In this document: piece by piece, positions 51,848 to 61,242 of the stretch
How positions within the stretch are numbered: the first letter of the stretch is position 1
Layout: every line of letters starts with the position of its first letter
Source of the DNA: Crocinitomicaceae bacterium
Lineage (GTDB): Bacteria > Bacteroidota > Bacteroidia > Flavobacteriales_D > Crocinitomicaceae
Length of the DNA stretch: 64,000 bases
Direction: 5' to 3'
NCBI GenBank assembly: GCA_020635955.1
Contig: JACJYW010000010.1
Span: 117,127-181,126, forward strand
Notes under the pieces: model-generated
Databases searched by the model: none
The model's input: the letters and a program-made list of their open reading frames with translations, nothing else
What the model was told of the DNA's origin: nothing
Program-made: the position numbers and the translations under genes

Positions 51848-54211
51848 ATGAAAATTACAGTCACACTCATTGCATTTGCTTTAACATTTTTAAGCTACGG
51901 TCAAAACCTCACACAAACCGTTAGGGGGTCTTTGAAAGACAAACAAACTTTCCAGCCTATTATAGGCGCTAAAGTAATTATTGCCGATACTGATCCTTTG
52001 ATAGGTTCTGTAACTGATCTAGATGGAAAATTTAGAATAGAAAATGTACCCGTAGGACGTCATCAGATAGCTATTTCATTTGTTGGCTATGAACCCATTA
52101 TAATGAACAATATTGAGGTCGGTTCTAAAGAGGTGATCCTTGATCTGGAAATGACAGAAGCAGTAAATATGATGAAGGAAGTTGAGGTTACCGCTCAAAA
52201 AGAGAAGGGAGAACATATCAATAAAATGGCAACCGTTTCAGTTAGACAATTTTCGGTTGAACAATCGAACAGATTTGCGGGTTCATTCAATGATGTTGCC
52301 CGAATGGCACAAAATTTTGCCGGTGTTCAGGGTGCAGATGACTCAAGAAATGATATTGTAATTCGCGGTAATTCACCCACTGGAGTGCTTTTTAGAATGG
52401 AAGGCATAGATATTCCAAATCCAAATCACTTTGCACGATTCGGTACAACTGGTGGTCCGGTTTCCATTTTGAATAACAATGTGTTAGCTAATTCAGATTT
52501 TATGACCGCGGCATTCCCTGCTGAGTACGGTAATGCTATCGCCGGTGTATTTGATCTTAAAATGAGAACCGGAAATAATGAGAAACACGAATTTATGTTC
52601 CAGTTTGGTTTCAACGGTGCTGAAATGATGGCTGAGGGTCCTATCAGTAGAAAAACAGGGGCGTCATATTTGGTGAATTATAGATACTCCACCTTGATCC
52701 TTTTCAAAAAAATGGGGATCAATTTTGGATCAACCGCTCTTCCAAATTATCAGGATGGTGCCTTTAAATTCAATTTTCCGTCAAAGGGTGGTTTAACCAC
52801 AGTTTTTGGAATGGGTGGATTATCCAATATCAATATACTGGCAAAGGATGCGGACAGCACAGATCTATTTGCTTTGGATTACAGCAATACTTATTTCGAT
52901 TCCAAAGTAGGTGTGGTAGGTGTCACCCACCGTCAACGCATAGGAACAAAATCGTACATGAATTTCTCGGTAGCAGCACAAGGAAACGTCAATGTGGTTG
53001 ATAACGATACAGTTGATTACAGCTTCAATAATCCGTTCAAAACATATGAAAGCAATTCTTATATAGGTAAGATCGTTTCAGATGTTTATTACAACAGAAA
53101 GATCAATGCCAAGAATATGTTCAAGGTAGGTTTTCATACGGATGTTTATCTACTTAATTTGTTAGACTCTGTTTATATTGATCCAACATTTGGGTTTATG
53201 ACCTTGCGTGACTACAAAGGTTCAACTGTGATGTTGCAACCGTATGCGCAATATCGTTATCGTCCTACGGATAATTTGACTTTCAACGTTGGATTACACT
53301 CTCAAACACTTACCCTGAATAAAGAGACTTTCCTTGAACCGCGTTTTGGTATGGCCTGGGATATCACCAAGAAAGATAAATTCACAGTGGGATACGGATT
53401 GCATTCTCAAATGCAGCCTATTGAGATCTACTTTAAACAGGATGAAGAAAATGGCGTGATCACTAAACCAACAGAGAACTTGAAATTTACTAAAAGTCAC
53501 CATGTTGTTGTAGGATACCAACACAGGTTCCCATACAACATCAACGTGAAGGCAGAAGCATATTATCAATACCTGTTTGATGTGCCGGTTACGGTTGAGT
53601 CATCTACTTTCTGTATGGTTAATTTCGGTTCTGATTTCAACACAGCTGTACCAACTTATCTCGATAATGATGGGAAAGGAAGGAACTACGGTGTGGAATT
53701 AACTGTGGAGAAATACCTGGACAAAGGATTTTATTTCCTGGTAAATAGTTCACTTTATGAGTCGAAATATACGGCCTCAAATGGGGTAGAATATAACTCG
53801 GCATTTAACGGAAATTTTACCTTTAATTCTTTGGCCGGATACGAATTCAGATTCAAACAAAAGGAGGGAGCAAGAACAAGTAAATCCCTAACACTTGATA
53901 CAAAATTCACCTATAATGGAGGTAAAAGATATACTCCGGTACTGGTGAATGAAAGTATGTTGGCCGGTTATGAGATCAGAGATTGGACAAATACCAATAC
54001 AGCCAGATATCCTGATTACATGAAATTGAATTTCAGAATAGCTTTCAAAGTGGTGGGTAAAAAAGTGACACAAGAATGGGCAGCTGATATTCAAAATGTT
54101 ACCAATAGAAAAAATGTATTTGTTCAGAATTTCAACGCACAAAGTGGAACATGGAATACCACTTATCAAACAGGATTCCTTCCAATAGGACAGTATAGAT
54201 TATATTTCTAA
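51848..54211 (+). CDS. TonB-dependent receptor with carboxypeptidase-regulatory-like domain
   Basis: An outer-membrane receptor: signal peptide (MKITVTLIAFALTFLSYGQ), carboxypeptidase-D regulatory-like domain (about 20-105: GSLKDKQTFQPIIGAKVII ... VTDLDGKFRIENVPVG), plug with NDIVIRGNSPTGVLFRMEGIDIPNP, and a beta-barrel ending in IGQYRLYF with a terminal Phe. ATG at 51848 is the best start; TTG at 51803 and ATG at 51827 are in frame but precede the signal peptide. The ligand is unknown. Unlike SusC, no SusD gene follows. It is probably controlled by the LytTR protein upstream. Confidence 0.92.
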   Translation: MKITVTLIAFALTFLSYGQNLTQTVRGSLKDKQTFQPIIGAKVIIADTDPLIGSVTDLDGKFRIENVPVGRHQIAISFVGYEPIIMNNIEVGSKEVILDLEMTEAVNMMKEVEVTAQKEKGEHINKMATVSVRQFSVEQSNRFAGSFNDVARMAQNFAGVQGADDSRNDIVIRGNSPTGVLFRMEGIDIPNPNHFARFGTTGGPVSILNNNVLANSDFMTAAFPAEYGNAIAGVFDLKMRTGNNEKHEFMFQFGFNGAEMMAEGPISRKTGASYLVNYRYSTLILFKKMGINFGSTALPNYQDGAFKFNFPSKGGLTTVFGMGGLSNINILAKDADSTDLFALDYSNTYFDSKVGVVGVTHRQRIGTKSYMNFSVAAQGNVNVVDNDTVDYSFNNPFKTYESNSYIGKIVSDVYYNRKINAKNMFKVGFHTDVYLLNLLDSVYIDPTFGFMTLRDYKGSTVMLQPYAQYRYRPTDNLTFNVGLHSQTLTLNKETFLEPRFGMAWDITKKDKFTVGYGLHSQMQPIEIYFKQDEENGVITKPTENLKFTKSHHVVVGYQHRFPYNINVKAEAYYQYLFDVPVTVESSTFCMVNFGSDFNTAVPTYLDNDGKGRNYGVELTVEKYLDKGFYFLVNSSLYESKYTASNGVEYNSAFNGNFTFNSLAGYEFRFKQKEGARTSKSLTLDTKFTYNGGKRYTPVLVNESMLAGYEIRDWTNTNTARYPDYMKLNFRIAFKVVGKKVTQEWAADIQNVTNRKNVFVQNFNAQSGTWNTTYQTGFLPIGQYRLYF

Positions 54212-54221
54212 GTAGATAATT

Positions 54222-54252
54222 GAGCCGGAAGATATATCCGGCTCTTTCTTTA
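54222..54252 (+). terminator. Intrinsic terminator after the TonB receptor gene
   Basis: GAGCCGGA (54222-54229) and TCCGGCTC (54237-54244) form a perfect 8-bp stem with a 7-base loop, followed by a T-rich tract. Confidence 0.85.
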
Positions 54253-54357
54253 TTGTACAATATGATCTAGGATTACAATTTTAATAAACTATTGATTTCG
54301 AAAAAGTTGGTTTTAATGCGTATATTTACAAATACTCGAAAAACAACTTTAAAAAAC

Positions 54358-56649
54358 ATGAAATTTTCTACTCGATTAACCTCGATCTTGGGATCAGCAG
54401 CTTTTTTCCTTTATGCTTCAGTTGGTCTTGCACAAAATGAAAGAGGATTTTCCATGATTACGCAAACAGGCAATAATGTTGCCCTTGCTTTCGAAAATCC
54501 AAATTATATCACTTCAAATGTTAATGTTAACGGACAACAAATGTCTGTGATCAAAACAGAAGAAGGGGCAGATATGCTTATTACAGGAGTGCCTGATCTA
54601 CCACATTATGTGCAATCAGTTATCATTCCAAATCAGGGACAAACTACATTAGATATTACGTATTCTTCATATGTTGAAATTCCAAACGTAGAAATTGCTC
54701 CTTCAAAAGGTAATTTGTATCGTAATGTAGATCCAGCAACTGTACCATATTCATTCGGTCCGGCGTATGATCAGGATGCTTTTTATCCTGGTACATTGGC
54801 TGAATTAAGTTCACCGTATATCTTGAGAAATTACAGAGCTGCAACGGTAATTACTTATCCATTCCAATATAATCCGGTAACCAAGGTGTTGCGTGTTTAT
54901 GAGAATCTGAGTGTAAATGTTGGGACAGATGAAAATGAATCAGGGATTAATGAATTAAGCACAACAGCTAAGGAAACAACTATTTTCAAAGAGATCTATA
55001 AACATCACTTTTTGAATTATACACCTGAAGTTAAATATTCGGTTGTTGAAGAATCTGGCTCAATGTTGATCATTGGTCCATCTACCTTTTCTTCTCAAAT
55101 GACAGAGATCGCAAATTGGAAGAATCAAAAAGGTATTCGTACAGAATGGGTGGACATGACTACCGTTGGAGGTAATACTGATACTGATGTTTTAGCATTC
55201 ATTCAGGATTATTATGCTAACGATCCTGACCTGCAATTTGTATTGTTAGTTGGAGATCATGCTGAGATAAATGCTCACACTTATGGAACATCAGGTTCTG
55301 AACAATTGTGGTCTGATTCATACTTTGGACAAATGACGGGTGACTATTATCCTGAGATCTTTGTTGGTAGATTATCTGGTTCCACAACTGGTGAAATTCA
55401 AACAATGGTTGACAGAATGTTGGAGTATGAAAAAGATCCAATGTCCGGTACTCATTATACTAAAGCGTTAGGATTAGGATCTGATCAGGGAGCTGGTATT
55501 GGTGATGATGGTGAAGCTGATTGGCAACATCTAAGAAATATCAGAACTGAGCTAATGGCCTTCGGTTATACTTCTGTTTATGAGTTCTATGATGGTACAC
55601 ATGGTGGAGCAGATGCTTCCGGTGATCCTGCAACCGCTGATGTTGAAGCTGCAGTAAACGGTGGAATATCGTTATTCCAGTATTGCGGACATGGTGGACA
55701 GAATGTTTGTGTTTCAGGTAACTATGGTTCACCGGAGGTTGATAATTCTACGAATAATGGAATGTATCCTTTCGTGATCTCGGTAGCATGTAATAATGGA
55801 ACATTTACATCAGGCACATGTATTTCAGAAAGCTGGATCAGAGCAAGTAATGGAACTGGTCCAACGGGTGCAATTGCTGCAACGGGCTCAACCATATTAA
55901 TGTCTTGGGCTCCTCCAATGGAAACAGAAGATGAGTTGACAAAGATCCTAACTGAGCAATATTCAGGTAATAAGAAAACTACCCTGGGTGGTATATTCTT
56001 TAATGGTTTAATGAGTACCGTTGAAAATTATGGTTCAGGAGGTATTGAAGTAATGCAAACTTGGGCTTTCTTCGGTGATCCTTCGGTAGTGATCAGAACC
56101 CAGGATCCAATGTCTATGAACGTTACACATGTGGCTTCTACAAATGTTGGAGCAACTGGTATCCTTGTAAACTGTGATGTGGATGGTGTAGATATAGCTG
56201 TTACACAAAATAATGAGATCATTGGTAAAGGAGTGATTTCAGGTGGTTCGGTTAACATTATTTTCTATAATGCATTGACTACTCAAGATCCTCTATTAGT
56301 TACTGGAACGAAATACAATTACCGTCCATATCAAGGACCAGTTGCAGTGAATGAGGCGATTGATTACACAGGAATTGAAGAAGTAGATTTTACTTCATCT
56401 GTTAGCATTTATCCGAACCCTGCACAGAACAATGTAAATATTGCTTTGAATTTAGGCTCAGATGCTCAGGTTAATGTATTGTTGATGGACCTTTCAGGAA
56501 AAATAGTTCAAACAGTTGCTAACAGTCAATTGACAGCTGGTGCTAAAACGTTAGAATTATCAACTGCAAATCTTGAAGCTGGAGTATATCTGGTTTCAAC
56601 TACAATTAATGGAAATACAACTGTTGAGAAATTGACAGTGATCAAATAA
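54358..56649 (+). CDS. Gingipain-family (C25) cysteine protease with T9SS sorting domain
   Basis: Signal peptide from the ATG at 54358 (MKFSTRLTSILGSAAFFLYASVGLAQ; the earlier TTG at 54292 is unlikely), a propeptide-like N-terminal region (about 27-215), then a C25 catalytic domain with the dyad His445 (YCGHGGQN) and Cys478 (VISVACNNGTF), a beta-sandwich domain, and a type A T9SS tail (SVSIYPNPAQNNVNIAL ... LEAGVYLVSTTING ... VEKLTVIK). C25 enzymes include the Porphyromonas gingipains and Bacteroidota proteins such as PorU. The presence of a sorting tail marks this as a cargo-type, surface or secreted protease rather than the sortase PorU by itself. A terminator lies on each side. Confidence 0.93.
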   Translation: MKFSTRLTSILGSAAFFLYASVGLAQNERGFSMITQTGNNVALAFENPNYITSNVNVNGQQMSVIKTEEGADMLITGVPDLPHYVQSVIIPNQGQTTLDITYSSYVEIPNVEIAPSKGNLYRNVDPATVPYSFGPAYDQDAFYPGTLAELSSPYILRNYRAATVITYPFQYNPVTKVLRVYENLSVNVGTDENESGINELSTTAKETTIFKEIYKHHFLNYTPEVKYSVVEESGSMLIIGPSTFSSQMTEIANWKNQKGIRTEWVDMTTVGGNTDTDVLAFIQDYYANDPDLQFVLLVGDHAEINAHTYGTSGSEQLWSDSYFGQMTGDYYPEIFVGRLSGSTTGEIQTMVDRMLEYEKDPMSGTHYTKALGLGSDQGAGIGDDGEADWQHLRNIRTELMAFGYTSVYEFYDGTHGGADASGDPATADVEAAVNGGISLFQYCGHGGQNVCVSGNYGSPEVDNSTNNGMYPFVISVACNNGTFTSGTCISESWIRASNGTGPTGAIAATGSTILMSWAPPMETEDELTKILTEQYSGNKKTTLGGIFFNGLMSTVENYGSGGIEVMQTWAFFGDPSVVIRTQDPMSMNVTHVASTNVGATGILVNCDVDGVDIAVTQNNEIIGKGVISGGSVNIIFYNALTTQDPLLVTGTKYNYRPYQGPVAVNEAIDYTGIEEVDFTSSVSIYPNPAQNNVNIALNLGSDAQVNVLLMDLSGKIVQTVANSQLTAGAKTLELSTANLEAGVYLVSTTINGNTTVEKLTVIK

Positions 56650-56676
56650 CATTGAACCTTAATCAATTAGTCGAGA

Positions 56677-56709
56677 AGCCTCTTCCTTATTGGGAAGGGG
56701 CTTTTTTTA
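56677..56709 (+). terminator. Intrinsic terminator after the C25 protease gene
   Basis: AGCCTCTTCC (56677-56686) pairs with GGAAGGGGCT (56693-56702) with one wobble and a 6-base loop, then a T run. It touches the stop codon of the convergent lipoprotein gene. Confidence 0.8.
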
Positions 56710-57660
56710 TAGAATGGTTTCGTCTTTTATTACTGTTAGATATCGAGAACTCATCCATCCTAATAAATAGGTTTCTTCAGTTTCATAATCGTAGAATTCT
56801 GTTTCAACGGGATAATAATCAGGATCCATTTCAACGAACCACCAAATTCTACCCGTGTGATCAGTTGTTTGAGCATAGGCGATTCCATGTGCGTCTTTTT
56901 CGTATTGAGCAATGATATTATCGCTTCTTCTATAGTTATCATAGATGACAAGTTCAGTAGTATCAATTTCTGGTGAGGATCGCAGATAGTAGATGTCTTT
57001 ATCAATAACGAAGCAAATAGGTTCAGATAAAAGTTGAGATGGTTTAGGTTCATCTCCTATAATAGCCGTACGCTTTATTGATTCGAAAAACATGTGATCT
57101 TTTGACGTATGTACAATGTAATCTTCATGGAAGGCAACATATGAATCACAACATCCCGGATCCCAAATAGAAATGGCATTTAAAACATGGTTTTCGATTT
57201 GTATATCGGTGATATATTGCACTTCATTAAGTACTCTTTTATATGTACCTTCAATGTTGAGGTAAATCCTTACAATGGTTGGTTCACCACCACTCCAGCC
57301 ATCATAAATAGCATCCATATCACCATCATTATCCAAATCAAAAAAATGAAAGACTTCTGTTGCATTAATTGCCCAGTTTTCATCATTCCTGGATAGGTAG
57401 TCGTAGTCAAATTCTAAATGTTTGATCAATTCAACTTTATCATCAGCATGAATCTCTTCAAAAGCAGAAAGGTCAATATTAGATCTTTTAGGTGTTTCTT
57501 CAATATTCTCTGAAGCTATTGAAGAATCCAATGAATTCGTATCAACTAAAGTGACATTGACATTGGTATCATTTGTCGAATGACGATCCTGATCTGAAGA
57601 ACCGCAAGATCCATTTATTAGTGAGAGAACAAATAGAATATTTGAGTATTTGTATTTCAT
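56707..57660 (-). CDS. Lipoprotein with calcium-loop and SH3-like regions
   Basis: A lipoprotein signal (lipobox NGSC, Cys19) leads to a Ser/Thr/Asp-rich linker, then a domain with FFDLDNDGDMDAIYD, an FG-GAP/thrombospondin-type calcium-binding loop, and a C-terminal SH3b-like segment (YYLRSSPEIDTTEL ... GRIWWFVEMDPDYYP ... LGWMSSRYL). No catalytic motif is seen. It follows the SDR gene with no gap (SDR stop ends at 57661), so the two are probably cotranscribed, although their functions have no evident connection. Confidence 0.8.
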   Translation of the reverse strand: MKYKYSNILFVLSLINGSCGSSDQDRHSTNDTNVNVTLVDTNSLDSSIASENIEETPKRSNIDLSAFEEIHADDKVELIKHLEFDYDYLSRNDENWAINATEVFHFFDLDNDGDMDAIYDGWSGGEPTIVRIYLNIEGTYKRVLNEVQYITDIQIENHVLNAISIWDPGCCDSYVAFHEDYIVHTSKDHMFFESIKRTAIIGDEPKPSQLLSEPICFVIDKDIYYLRSSPEIDTTELVIYDNYRRSDNIIAQYEKDAHGIAYAQTTDHTGRIWWFVEMDPDYYPVETEFYDYETEETYLLGWMSSRYLTVIKDETIL

Positions 57661-58473
57661 TTAATCCAGTAAAAACTTCATTTGTTTGGCGATAATTTTG
57701 GTTGCCGAATTCGGACCAATACGATAGAACAAATTCATCATTTTCGAATCTTTCCCAACATAAACTCTAACCTTATTTTTTTCCATTCCCTTTATAATGG
57801 TTTCAGCTGCTTTTTGAGGCGATAGAGCTTTAGATTTTTCTTTCATGGCATCCATTTGCTTGATCTTATCAGGATCAATACCTGAATTGGTCATAATATT
57901 TGTCTCAACGCCGCCGGGAAATACAACAGTTACATGAACATTGGTATCAATCAATTCAGCCGCTAATCCTTCACTCATGAGTTTAACACCCGATTTTGCG
58001 GCACCATAAATACTTTGGCCCGGCACGGGTAAAAATCCACCCATACTTGAAATGTTTACAATATGAGCTTCAGGCCTCTTCAACAAATGAGGAAGAAAAG
58101 TTTTTGTCATGTATAACGGTCCAAAAAGATCTACATCTATAACTCTATTGATAGTTTCGTAACTAAGATCATTTATCTTGATAAATGGCTGAATTATACC
58201 GGCATTATTAATAATTCCATCAATTGAACCGTGGGCTTTTATCACCTCTTCTGGTAGTAATTCAACCTTTGCTTTTTCAGTTATACACAAAACATGTTTT
58301 GAGACCCTATCTTTATAATTCTCACCTGCCAATTGAATGGTTTCTTCTAGTGTCTTTTCATTGAGATCAACTGCCGCAATTCGAGCTCCCTTTTTAAGTA
58401 ATTGAAAAGTTAACTCTCTTCCTATACCACTACCTGCACCAGTAACTACGATCGTTTTGTTTGAAATTTCCAT
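57661..58473 (-). CDS. Short-chain dehydrogenase/reductase
   Basis: A classical SDR of 270 residues with the cofactor motif TGAGSGIGREL (residues 11-21), NNAGI at the structural NAG site, catalytic Ser in NISSMGG and YxxxK in YGAAKSGVK. The aspartate in AAVDLNEKT after the second strand favours NAD over NADP. Substrate unknown. The gene is divergent from the RlmI-like methyltransferase gene. Confidence 0.93.
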   Translation of the reverse strand: MEISNKTIVVTGAGSGIGRELTFQLLKKGARIAAVDLNEKTLEETIQLAGENYKDRVSKHVLCITEKAKVELLPEEVIKAHGSIDGIINNAGIIQPFIKINDLSYETINRVIDVDLFGPLYMTKTFLPHLLKRPEAHIVNISSMGGFLPVPGQSIYGAAKSGVKLMSEGLAAELIDTNVHVTVVFPGGVETNIMTNSGIDPDKIKQMDAMKEKSKALSPQKAAETIIKGMEKNKVRVYVGKDSKMMNLFYRIGPNSATKIIAKQMKFLLD

Positions 58474-58527
58474 TTGCTTTTATCAGTCAATTTATCAGCT
58501 AAATATCGCAATAATATTTTCAGAAGC

Positions 58528-58556
58528 TTTGAACAGCACATTAAGGACTATCTTTG
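58528..58556 (+). promoter_or_regulatory. Promoter of the methyltransferase-kinase-regulator operon
   Basis: TTTG (58528-58531), a 17-base spacer and TATCTTTG (58549-58556) match both boxes of the Bacteroidota promoter. The methyltransferase ATG at 58564 begins 7 bases after the -7 box, so the transcript should be leaderless or nearly so. Confidence 0.65.
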
Positions 58557-58563
58557 TTTTAAG

Positions 58564-59409
58564 ATGTCTCAACTTTATTCTGAACACTGGAAAGATTACG
58601 AACTACTTGATGCAGGTGGTGATAGAAAACTGGAACGCTGGGGAAATGTAATTACCATCCGTCCGGATAGAAATGCTTATTTCAAAGCGGTAATGCCATA
58701 TTCAGAATGGATCAAAAAAGCCAATTTTGAATTCATTGAACATTCAAATACTCAAGGAGAATGGAAAGCTCTTAAGACAAATGCTGAGAAATCGTGGAGT
58801 ATAAGCTATAGAAAGATTAATCTGAATCTTCACCTCACAAAATTCAAGCATGTTGGTTTATTTCCAGAACAACAAGCCAATTGGGATTATATTGAAGATC
58901 ATGTCAAACCAGGAGATCGGTTTTTAAATTTATTTGGATATACAGGAGCCGCTTCACTGGTGGCGAGAGCAAATGAGGCAGATGTTTTTCATTGTGATTC
59001 CGTTAAACAGATCATTAGTTGGGGCAGAGAAAACATGGAGTCTTCAGGCTTATCTGATATTCACTGGGTTTTAGAGGATGCTATGAAATTTGCTCAACGA
59101 GAAGTTAAAAGAGGGCATACCTATCAGGGAATTATCATGGATCCACCCGCTTTTGGAATAGGAGCCAATAAAGAACGTTGGAAAATTGAAGATAAGTTTC
59201 AGGAATTGCTTACTATAACTCTTCAGCTTCTGGATAGTGGTGGGTTTTTAATTGCAAATACCTATTCGCCAAGGTTGAGTGAAAATGACATTCTCGAAAT
59301 TGCTGAAGACCTTAACATTTCAGGTAAAACCAACGTGGACACCCTTTGCGTCAAATCAACGTCTGGTAAAGTTATTGAGTACGGACAACGTACGCTTATA
59401 GAATTATGA
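58564..59409 (+). CDS. RlmI-like class I SAM-dependent methyltransferase
   Basis: The protein has a small N-terminal region (LYSEHWKDYELLDAGGDRKLERWG), the SAM-binding strand FLNLFGYTGAASLVA and the catalytic-loop signature IIMDPPAFGIG, as in the RlmI/RlmK group that methylates 23S rRNA; no PUA domain or catalytic TC motif of RlmI is obvious, so the exact target is open. ATG at 58564 is chosen because the upstream in-frame extension to 58474 contains the promoter. Its stop overlaps the next gene by 4 bases (ATGA). Confidence 0.88.
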   Translation: MSQLYSEHWKDYELLDAGGDRKLERWGNVITIRPDRNAYFKAVMPYSEWIKKANFEFIEHSNTQGEWKALKTNAEKSWSISYRKINLNLHLTKFKHVGLFPEQQANWDYIEDHVKPGDRFLNLFGYTGAASLVARANEADVFHCDSVKQIISWGRENMESSGLSDIHWVLEDAMKFAQREVKRGHTYQGIIMDPPAFGIGANKERWKIEDKFQELLTITLQLLDSGGFLIANTYSPRLSENDILEIAEDLNISGKTNVDTLCVKSTSGKVIEYGQRTLIEL

Positions 59410-61241
59410 AAGCTTTGAAAATTGGCCAGATCTTGTGGGTTGTAATTATTGCATCATCAGTAATTGCACAGAATGATCCTTTTCAAAGTTATAATGACTA
59501 TAAACAAAAGAATGATGAGGTAGGAATAGTCAAATCTGCAGTTCAAATTGGAGATCTTTATCAGCAACAACAGCAACCAGATTCAGCAATAGTATTTTTT
59601 GAATTAGCCATAAACAATGATCTTAAAATAAATTGCTTAGACGTTTCAGAAAGAGCCCGAGTTAATTACGTATTGGGTAATCTGTTCAGATTAAAAGGGA
59701 AGTACAAAAATGCTGTTGAATATTATGAAACCGCGTTATCTATTGCTGTTGAGAATAACCTGAAACAAAGGGAGGCGAGTACGCTAAATTCACTTGGGGG
59801 GCTATATGTAGAAATTGAAGAATATGATAAAGGTTTAGAATACTGTAAAGGCGGGCTGGCAATATATCAGGAATATTTCCCTGAAAAGGAAGCCGATATA
59901 TGTTTGCTACTTACCAATATCGGTAATATAAGTGTTGAAGTGGGCAACTATAATGAAGCACAGGTCTATCTGGAGAAAGCAAAGAAGATCAATGAAAAGA
60001 TCAATGACGATTATTATGCCTCTCTGATATATAGTGGATTAGGGGTGAATAGTATGAAGCAAAAGAAATTCGATCAGGCGCTCAACTATTTAAATAAAGC
60101 TCTGGAGTATTCAAATTCTTCCAATAATATTCCTTCTGAAGCGGCAGTATTGGCCAATATGGGTCAAACTTTTATGGAAATGGAAGATTATGAAAATGCT
60201 GAAAAAGTATTGCTCGAATCTTACCAAAAAACCATTGATGTAGATGACAAATACTTACAAAAACAATTATTAACCACCTTAATCGAATTGTATAGTAGTT
60301 CTGATCAGTATGACCTGGCTTATACTTATCAGGTGAAGTTAACAGACCTTAGAGATAGTTTGCTTTCAAAGGATATTATGGTTGAATTGGCTACTGCCGA
60401 AATGAAATATGAGAATGCGCAAAACGAGAAAAGAATATTAGAGCTTCAGGTTCAAAATGAACGACAAAGTTTCATGCTAAAAAGAAGCCAATATCAAATG
60501 ATCATTGGATTCAGTTTATTGGCCCTTGTAGTAATCTCTTTAGTGCTTATTTATCAAAGAAATCGCTCGCGGAATGAAGCAAAGATCCAGGCTTTTGAAA
60601 ATAAGATGTTCAGATTGCAAATTAAACCGCATTTTATTTTCAATGTACTGAGTAGCATTCAGGGATATATGAATCTGAACGAGAGCAAACAGGCCAGTGT
60701 ATATTTATCCAAATTCGCTCGCTTGATCCGCAATGTACTTGAACAATCAAGAAAGGACTTTATCCCTATTAGTAAAGAGATTCAAAACCTTCAATATTAC
60801 ATGGAATTGCAGCAATTGAGATATGAAGATTGTTTTGAGTTTGACTTTAAAGTAGATGATCAGATCGATCCTGAGATCATCTTAATACCGCCTATGCTTG
60901 TACAACCAATTGTCGAAAATGCAATTGAACATGGTTTGTCAAGAATGTCGAATGATGGAAAGATCTCTATTGAATTTAAAAGAGATAATAAAACACTTAA
61001 GGTGGTTATTCAGGATAATGGAGTTGGTATCTTGCTGGCAAATCAAGAGAATAAAGACAATATAGAGTCAGAACGTGAATCCTTATCCACGCAGATGATC
61101 AGAGAGCAATTATCCTATTTTAATGCTCAGCTAAAGGGAGATTTCTCAATAGATTTTGAACACGTACATCCTGATTCAGAAAGGAGAGGAACACGCGTGG
61201 TTCTGAGAATTCCGTATATTCAACAAAAAGCATCTGATTAA
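59406..61241 (+). CDS. TPR sensor histidine kinase of the LytS/His_kinase family
   Basis: Signal peptide (ending near VIAQ, residue 22), TPR repeats (about 50-330, e.g. GKYKNAVEYYETALSIAVENN), a coiled coil, one membrane helix (about 365-385, MIIGFSLLALVVISLVLIY), then the His_kinase domain with QIKPHFIFNVLSSIQGY (phospho-His) and an ATPase domain with PPMLVQPIVENAIEHGL. The paired LytTR regulator gene starts 1 base later. A periplasmic TPR domain coupled to a LytS-like kinase is a common Bacteroidota sensor type; the signal is unknown. Confidence 0.93.
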   Translation: MKALKIGQILWVVIIASSVIAQNDPFQSYNDYKQKNDEVGIVKSAVQIGDLYQQQQQPDSAIVFFELAINNDLKINCLDVSERARVNYVLGNLFRLKGKYKNAVEYYETALSIAVENNLKQREASTLNSLGGLYVEIEEYDKGLEYCKGGLAIYQEYFPEKEADICLLLTNIGNISVEVGNYNEAQVYLEKAKKINEKINDDYYASLIYSGLGVNSMKQKKFDQALNYLNKALEYSNSSNNIPSEAAVLANMGQTFMEMEDYENAEKVLLESYQKTIDVDDKYLQKQLLTTLIELYSSSDQYDLAYTYQVKLTDLRDSLLSKDIMVELATAEMKYENAQNEKRILELQVQNERQSFMLKRSQYQMIIGFSLLALVVISLVLIYQRNRSRNEAKIQAFENKMFRLQIKPHFIFNVLSSIQGYMNLNESKQASVYLSKFARLIRNVLEQSRKDFIPISKEIQNLQYYMELQQLRYEDCFEFDFKVDDQIDPEIILIPPMLVQPIVENAIEHGLSRMSNDGKISIEFKRDNKTLKVVIQDNGVGILLANQENKDNIESERESLSTQMIREQLSYFNAQLKGDFSIDFEHVHPDSERRGTRVVLRIPYIQQKASD

Positions 61242-61242
61242 C

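Noticed and set aside
54292..54357. TTG start for the C25 protease at 54292
   Set aside because: It would place 22 mostly basic residues before a complete signal peptide that begins at the ATG 54358.
58474..58563. Longer N-terminus of the methyltransferase
   Set aside because: The extension contains both promoter boxes and has no similarity to the family N-terminus.
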